The translations under genes were made by a program, and so were the position numbers. From Apus apus (Eukaryota > Chordata > Aves > Apodiformes > Apodidae), in NCBI RefSeq assembly GCF_020740795.1, contig NC_067304.1:3028056-3092055 (forward strand): a DNA stretch of 64,000 nucleotides. Direction: 5' to 3'. Positions 59,825-64,000 of this stretch are shown here, one piece after another. Below the pieces are notes generated by a model. That model saw nothing but the letters and a program-made list of their open reading frames with translations. It was not told the DNA's origin and ran no database searches. How positions within the stretch are numbered: position 1 is the first letter of the stretch; each line of letters begins with the position of its first letter.

Positions 59825-59940
59825 CAATCATGGAATGATTTGATTTGGAAGGGACCTTAAAGATCATCTAGTTCCAACCCCCTGCATGGGCAGGGACACG
59901 TCCCACCAGCCCAGGTTGCTCCAAGCCCCATCCAACCAGG
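59825..59940 (-). mobile_element. CR1 LINE, short 3' end
   Basis: Minus-strand CR1 end of about 116 bp. The + strand reads ATCATGGAATGATTTGATTT, GGAAGGGACCTTAAAGATCA, CCCCCTGCATGGGCAGGGAC and GCTCCAAGCCCCATCCAACC. It is the same region as the 26.2-kb fragment in opposite orientation, broken off at the GGTTGGATGGGG segment. Confidence 0.93.
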
Positions 59941-60453
59941 AAGGGATGGGGTAGCTCAGCCAGGCCAGGGAAGCTGCTACTGGGGCTTCACCAGTGGGTC
60001 TGTCCAGTGCTGAGCACCGTGTTAGCCGTGGAGCTGCTGGGGGTTCTGCCAGGTCCTTGGTGGTGGGAGCCCACCTTGTGGTGGGTGCCAGCCAGCACTG
60101 CCAGCCAGGTGCCTCTGGGTGCTGCAGCCTCCCCTGTGTGCACATCCCACCCAGGGGGTGCAGCAGCCACTGCAGGGTGACCTGGCCTGCAAGGGAGGGC
60201 AACTGAGACCCAAACCTGATGGATCCAGGTGCTCTCTGTGTCACAAAGTTTCCCATCCTCTGCAGGAGGGGTGCAGGAGCTGAGTGCTGGATGGGTGGGT
60301 CTGGGGGCTGCCAGCAGGCTGGTGCTGAGTGTGGCAGTGGTGGCAACACAGCTGCTGGCACATCTGGCAAAGCAGCTGCCAGTGGCAGCTGGGGCTTCAT
60401 GTGCAGATGTGCAGGTGGCTGGAAACAGCAACTGGGGAGAGGAGGCAGCTGGG
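59941..60453. other. Intergenic, GC-rich
   Basis: GC-rich sequence in which stop codons are rare, so long chance ORFs appear on both strands. No gene is recognised. Confidence 0.5.
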
Positions 60454-60579
60454 CAGCTCCTTCCCAACACCACCCTGCTCATCCCTGCCCCTCCACAGCT
60501 CCTTCCCAATCCCACCTTGCTCATCCCTGCCCCTCCACAGCTCCTTCCCAGTCCCACCCTGCTCATCCCTGCCCCTCCA
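60454..60579 (+). repeat. 42-bp minisatellite, 3 copies
   Basis: Three tandem units of 42 bp start at 60454, 60496 and 60538 with consensus CAGCTCCTTCCCAATCCCAC plus CCTGCTCATCCCTGCCCCTCCA. Because 42 is divisible by 3, each frame repeats a 14-residue peptide, which explains the unusually long minus-strand ORF across 59988-60896. Confidence 0.92.
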
Positions 60580-62155
60580 TCCTCAGGGCACTTGTGCTGA
60601 ATCCCAGCATGACAAGGACACCACGGGCTCATCTCCATGGGGCGTGGGGAGGACGTGGCAGGTGAGAGCCCTGTCACAGTGGGGTCAGAGCCCACTGGTG
60701 TTTCCATTCCAGCCTGATGGCTCTCTCGGGAGCTGGGGCTGTCCCCGTGGGAGCACAGGCAGGGCAGGACCCTTCCCTGACCCCAGCCCCTGTGCTCTGG
60801 CTTCATCAGCTCTTCCCTCACCTGGCTTTTTTTGCCTTTTCCTCCCAGGCTGACAGCAGATCCATTCATCCTCCAGCAGCTGAAGCACGGTGTCATTTTT
60901 CAGGCAGAGTCTGGTCTGGGTCGTGAGGTTCTGATGGAGCCTGGAGACATGGATCTGTCCAAGACCATTGAGTTCAGAGATCCCAAAATCCAGAAACTCT
61001 CCCCAAACATTTACTGGGCAGCGGGGAAGATGATTTGTCTCCTGCCACTGGTCCAGCTGCTCCAAGGAGGCCAGACATCAAGGAAAGCCTCTTTTTTAAA
61101 GTAAGTTGACTTCACCCATCCCAACTTCCTGAAGTTACAGTGGAAGTTCAGTCAGGTTTCTGCAGGGATTTGTCTTCTGCAGCCTCTCTTTTAGGAGCTG
61201 GAATCTCTTGTTTGGATCCTTCCTGCAGTTTGTCATCAGAAATATCATTTACCCTCCAAAGTTACATCTTGCTTTTAAAAAGTCTTTGCCATTCAGGCAT
61301 CCTGCAAGATGCTCCCTTGGTGGGAAAGAGTCATCCTTCTTAATGAGCAGGACTTGGGGGACACAGGAGAGCAGAGCAGCCCATTTCTCTTCATCACCCC
61401 CAACGAATCAGTTCTGCAAGAACTGTAATAAATTGATGCAATTTGGTGAACTGAAAAAAAAGAGGAAAAGATTAAAAAGTAAAGGAAATAACATGGGATG
61501 CTCCCAGCAATTGCAGTGGATGCTAAATCTCCTCTTTATTACTCCTTTATTATTTCCAGACGCTGAAGTTTAAATAATTAAGCAGAATAAATGGTGGATG
61601 AATATTATTTTCTAGTTTTATTTATTGATTCTCCAAGGACAGATGTGCACAGAGACCCAGGCACAGAGGAAGCTAATTTCTCTGATGGTGTAAATCAGGG
61701 AAGGATCGTTAACATGAATGCCATTTACAGGAGATTTACACGTGCTGAGCATCCAGCTTCCTCAGTTTGGGAGGAATATATGGAAGACTACATAGATTTT
61801 AATATATTTTTTGGGTCTGTCTTCTGGGCGATTAATTCATTTTCCCAATTGAAAAAGCACATCAGGTTGGGGTTATTTTTTGGGGTGTAATTTAAACAGT
61901 GCTGTTCACTGGGAAGGTCTTTGCAGGAGGCTGAGACTGGAAAAGCTCCAGGTGTCTGTGGGTTTGTGCTCACAGCATCTGCAGGGCCGAGGGGGGGACA
62001 TTCTGCTCTGCACTGGGATCCCAGTACCCACGGGAATCCTGAAATTCCAGAGGCTGCTGCTTCCATCTCATGGTGCCTTCACTGTTCTTAATTGCAGCTT
62101 CAGTTGCAGGGTAGTCTCACCTTGCACAGGAGATCTCCAGGATATTGGTGATCCA
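60580..62155. other. Intergenic with AT-rich 3' half
   Basis: The first part is GC-rich. Positions 60850-61110 hold overlapping open frames on both strands without recognised family. From 61430 the sequence is AT-rich and largely repeat-free (AAATTGATGCAATTTGGTG, TTTAAATAATTAAGCAG, ATATTTTTTGGG, GCGATTAATTCATTTTCCC) and could contain conserved non-coding elements. There is no gene evidence. Confidence 0.45.
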
Positions 62156-62574
62156 AGGGCTGGAGCAGCTTTGCTCTGCAGCCAGGCTGGGAGAGCTGGG
62201 GTGTTCAGCCTGGAGAAGAGAAGGCTCCAGGGAGACCTTAGAGCACCTTCCAGTGCCTGAAGGGGCTCCAGGAAAGCTGGGGAGGGGCTTGGGACAAGGG
62301 CAGGGAGGGATGGGATGAGGGGGATGGATGAAAAGTGGGAGAGGGAGATTGAGGTTGGAGATGAGGAGGGAATTCTTCGGTGTGAGGGTGGTGAGAGCCT
62401 GGCCCAGGTTGCCCAGGAAAGCTGTGGCTGCCCCATCCCTGGCAGTGTTGAAGGGCAGGTTGGATGGGGCTTGGAGCAACCTGGGCTGGTGGGAGGTGTC
62501 CCTGCCCATGCAGGGGGTTGGATCTGGATGATCTTGAAGGTCCCTTCCAACCCCAACCATCCCATGATTCTGTG
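62156..62574 (+). mobile_element. CR1 LINE 3' fragment, young copy
   Basis: Sense-strand copy of about 420 bp: GGGCTGGAGCAGCTTTGCTC, TTCAGCCTGGAGAAGAGAAG, GGGATGGGATGAGGGGGATG, GTTGGATCTGGATGATCTTG and CCATGATTCTGTGG. It aligns by eye without gaps over nearly its whole length to 12187-12604 with a few percent differences. It is 5'-truncated with no ORF. Confidence 0.95.
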
Positions 62575-64000
62575 GTACTTTGGCAGGTGAAGGGGAAGGA
62601 GCTGCAGCTGCAGCTGCCGCAGCAAGAGCAACGGAGGCCTTGGAGAAGCAGATGCACGAGAGCTGGTATGAGCAGTGGGGCCAATTCAAGAGACCAGGAA
62701 TGAAGTCACTCTGATACCTGTAAGTAAATGAACCCAATGGAAATACAATGCTGCATAAAATTTCTGCTGTGTGGGGGGTGACATCCGGGTAAGGCAGCCC
62801 CACGAGTGGCTAAAGGGATGATTCCCTTCATGACCCAGCCCTGCTGTGTGTTAAAACCAATTCGTGCCCAGCACTGGTGCAGCTGTAGCTGGTGGGGATG
62901 GGCACTGGGAAGCACTGGCAGTGGCCGAGTCCCCAACTCTGAGGCAGCTTTATCATGAGAAGGAGTTTCTTGTGCTTGAGACAATCCTGAGATACAAACG
63001 GGGAAGGCGGGACGGGCTGTGCGGCTCCAGCCCCTGTGGCTCCACTGATGAGCTTGGATGGGGTTGTGGGAAGTGATTTTGTTCCTGCAAGATGGGGAGA
63101 GTCTGAGGCGTCGGGGAGCTTGGCTTGGGTTCCTTCTCATCTATTACCAGCCTGGAAATGAAAAATCTGGCTGTGATTTGTAGCGACTGCAGTGGAGCAG
63201 AAAAGCTGTTGACACCTCGGATCTGTCGCCACTGGGTTTGTTCCTGTGCTCCCTGCTGGGGATGGAGAGGGGAGTTTGGGGGTGTGGTATGCATGGCCTG
63301 GTCAGCACCTGCACCACAACGTGCCCTGAGGTCTGTTTGGGCAGACTGAACGGAAATGAGGGAGTTTATGAGACGTTTCAGAGGAGCCCCTGAAACCCGG
63401 GAGCTGCCGTCGCAGGGCGCGTTTGCTGCCAAGTGAAGGAGGAGCCACTATTGCTCCTGGAGATGATGGAGGGGTTGTGGGTCTTGTTCCCTCCCTGCCT
63501 GGCGAGGCAGGAGGATGGGCTGCCTTCCTGTCTCTGCCAAAGTATGTCAAATTAATCTATCTAGCCTCTTCTCTGTGGAAATTTTTGCCCAGCTTTAAAA
63601 TAGGGACAGTCGTCACCTGCCTTTTTTAGAGGAGGTTTGTGTGTTTAGGAGGAGCTGTGTGTGGGCCTGAGTTTTGCTCCCACGCTCACAGCAGGGGTGA
63701 GATTTGGTCCTTCAAAACGTCACTCAATAAACAACAAGTCATGATAAGCACTTACTGTTATTCTCCCTTTTTTTCCCACCCCCCCCCGTGGGAGTAGATG
63801 ATATTGCTAAGTGACCGAATACTTATTTGACCCTTGAAAATGCAAGAGTCATGTTTAATTCATGCCTTTTATTTATAGATTTGGGCTCTTCTGGTTTCCT
63901 GCAGTGCACAGAGGCTGCTCTGGAGCAGGGGGAGGGTGTTGGGCTGGAGTCTCTCTCGAGGAACATCCTTCATGCTCGCACTGCAACGGGGCTGTGACCT
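62575..64000. other. Intergenic to the window end, nothing recognised
   Basis: The sequence is mixed. A CTG/CAG-rich stretch of about 50 bp follows the CR1 (GAGCTGCAGCTGCAGCTGCC). C9 at about 63780 precedes an AT-rich patch (63800-63890) containing TTTAATTCATGCC. No exon is recognised before the window ends. Confidence 0.5.

Noticed and set aside
59988..60896. Longest ORF in the window, minus strand, 302 codons
   Set aside because: Its length comes from a 42-bp repeat whose period is divisible by 3 and from GC-rich, stop-poor sequence. Composition is low-complexity, no domain is recognised, and equally open frames exist on the other strand.
7071..64000. Motilin gene (MLN), expected beyond GRM4 from human gene order
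   Set aside because: I found no reading frame resembling the motilin peptide (core QEKERNKGQ) on either strand. It probably lies outside the window.
1..64000. CRISPR arrays, insertion sequences, operons, endogenous retrovirus LTRs
   Set aside because: The sequence is avian nuclear DNA. The only tandem arrays are minisatellites and microsatellites without spacers, and no LTR or retroviral coding remnant is recognised.

Overview
This is vertebrate, almost certainly avian, nuclear DNA. Two things show it. There are ten copies of the CR1 LINE with its bird-type 3' end (GATGATCTT..AAGGTCCCTTCCAACCC, then ATTCTATG-like repeats). The only recognisable gene is the 3' end of a vertebrate-type metabotropic glutamate receptor. 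GC-rich sequence, CpG clusters and short G-rich minisatellites would suit an avian microchromosome (inference). I cannot name the species.

Region 1 (1-7070) is the 3' end of GRM4 on the + strand. It holds the end of one intron (with a CR1 copy and a 10-copy 17-bp minisatellite), a 247-nt exon encoding TM7 and most of the cytoplasmic tail, a 3018-nt intron, a short last coding exon ending in the PDZ ligand NHAI, and a roughly 0.9-kb 3' UTR with three AATAAA signals, of which the last (7047-7052) is the best placed. The upstream exons, encoding the ligand-binding domain and TM1-TM6, lie before the window.

Region 2 (about 7.1-64 kb) has no protein gene I can support. The many ORFs here are overlapping, low-complexity and on both strands, as expected by chance in GC-rich DNA. 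The region alternates GC-rich unremarkable sequence with AT-rich islands full of TAAT/ATTA, octamer, SOX and GATA-like words. These look like candidate conserved non-coding elements. Nine further CR1 copies, three minisatellites in all, several simple repeats, two CpG-rich blocks (about 19.04-19.49 kb and 38.56-39.62 kb), one good CTCF-like core (29683) and one RFX X-box-like word (19229) complete the picture. The 39-kb block is the best candidate for an unannotated promoter, perhaps of a non-coding RNA.

In human the gene order is, from memory, IP6K3-LEMD2-MLN-GRM4-HMGA1, with GRM4 transcribed towards MLN. If that order holds here, the 57 kb after GRM4 is the GRM4-MLN intergenic interval. I looked for motilin-like coding sequence and saw none. 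No undescribed system is evident; the points worth following are the CpG block at 39 kb, the AT-rich candidate enhancers and a possible intron-retained GRM4 tail.
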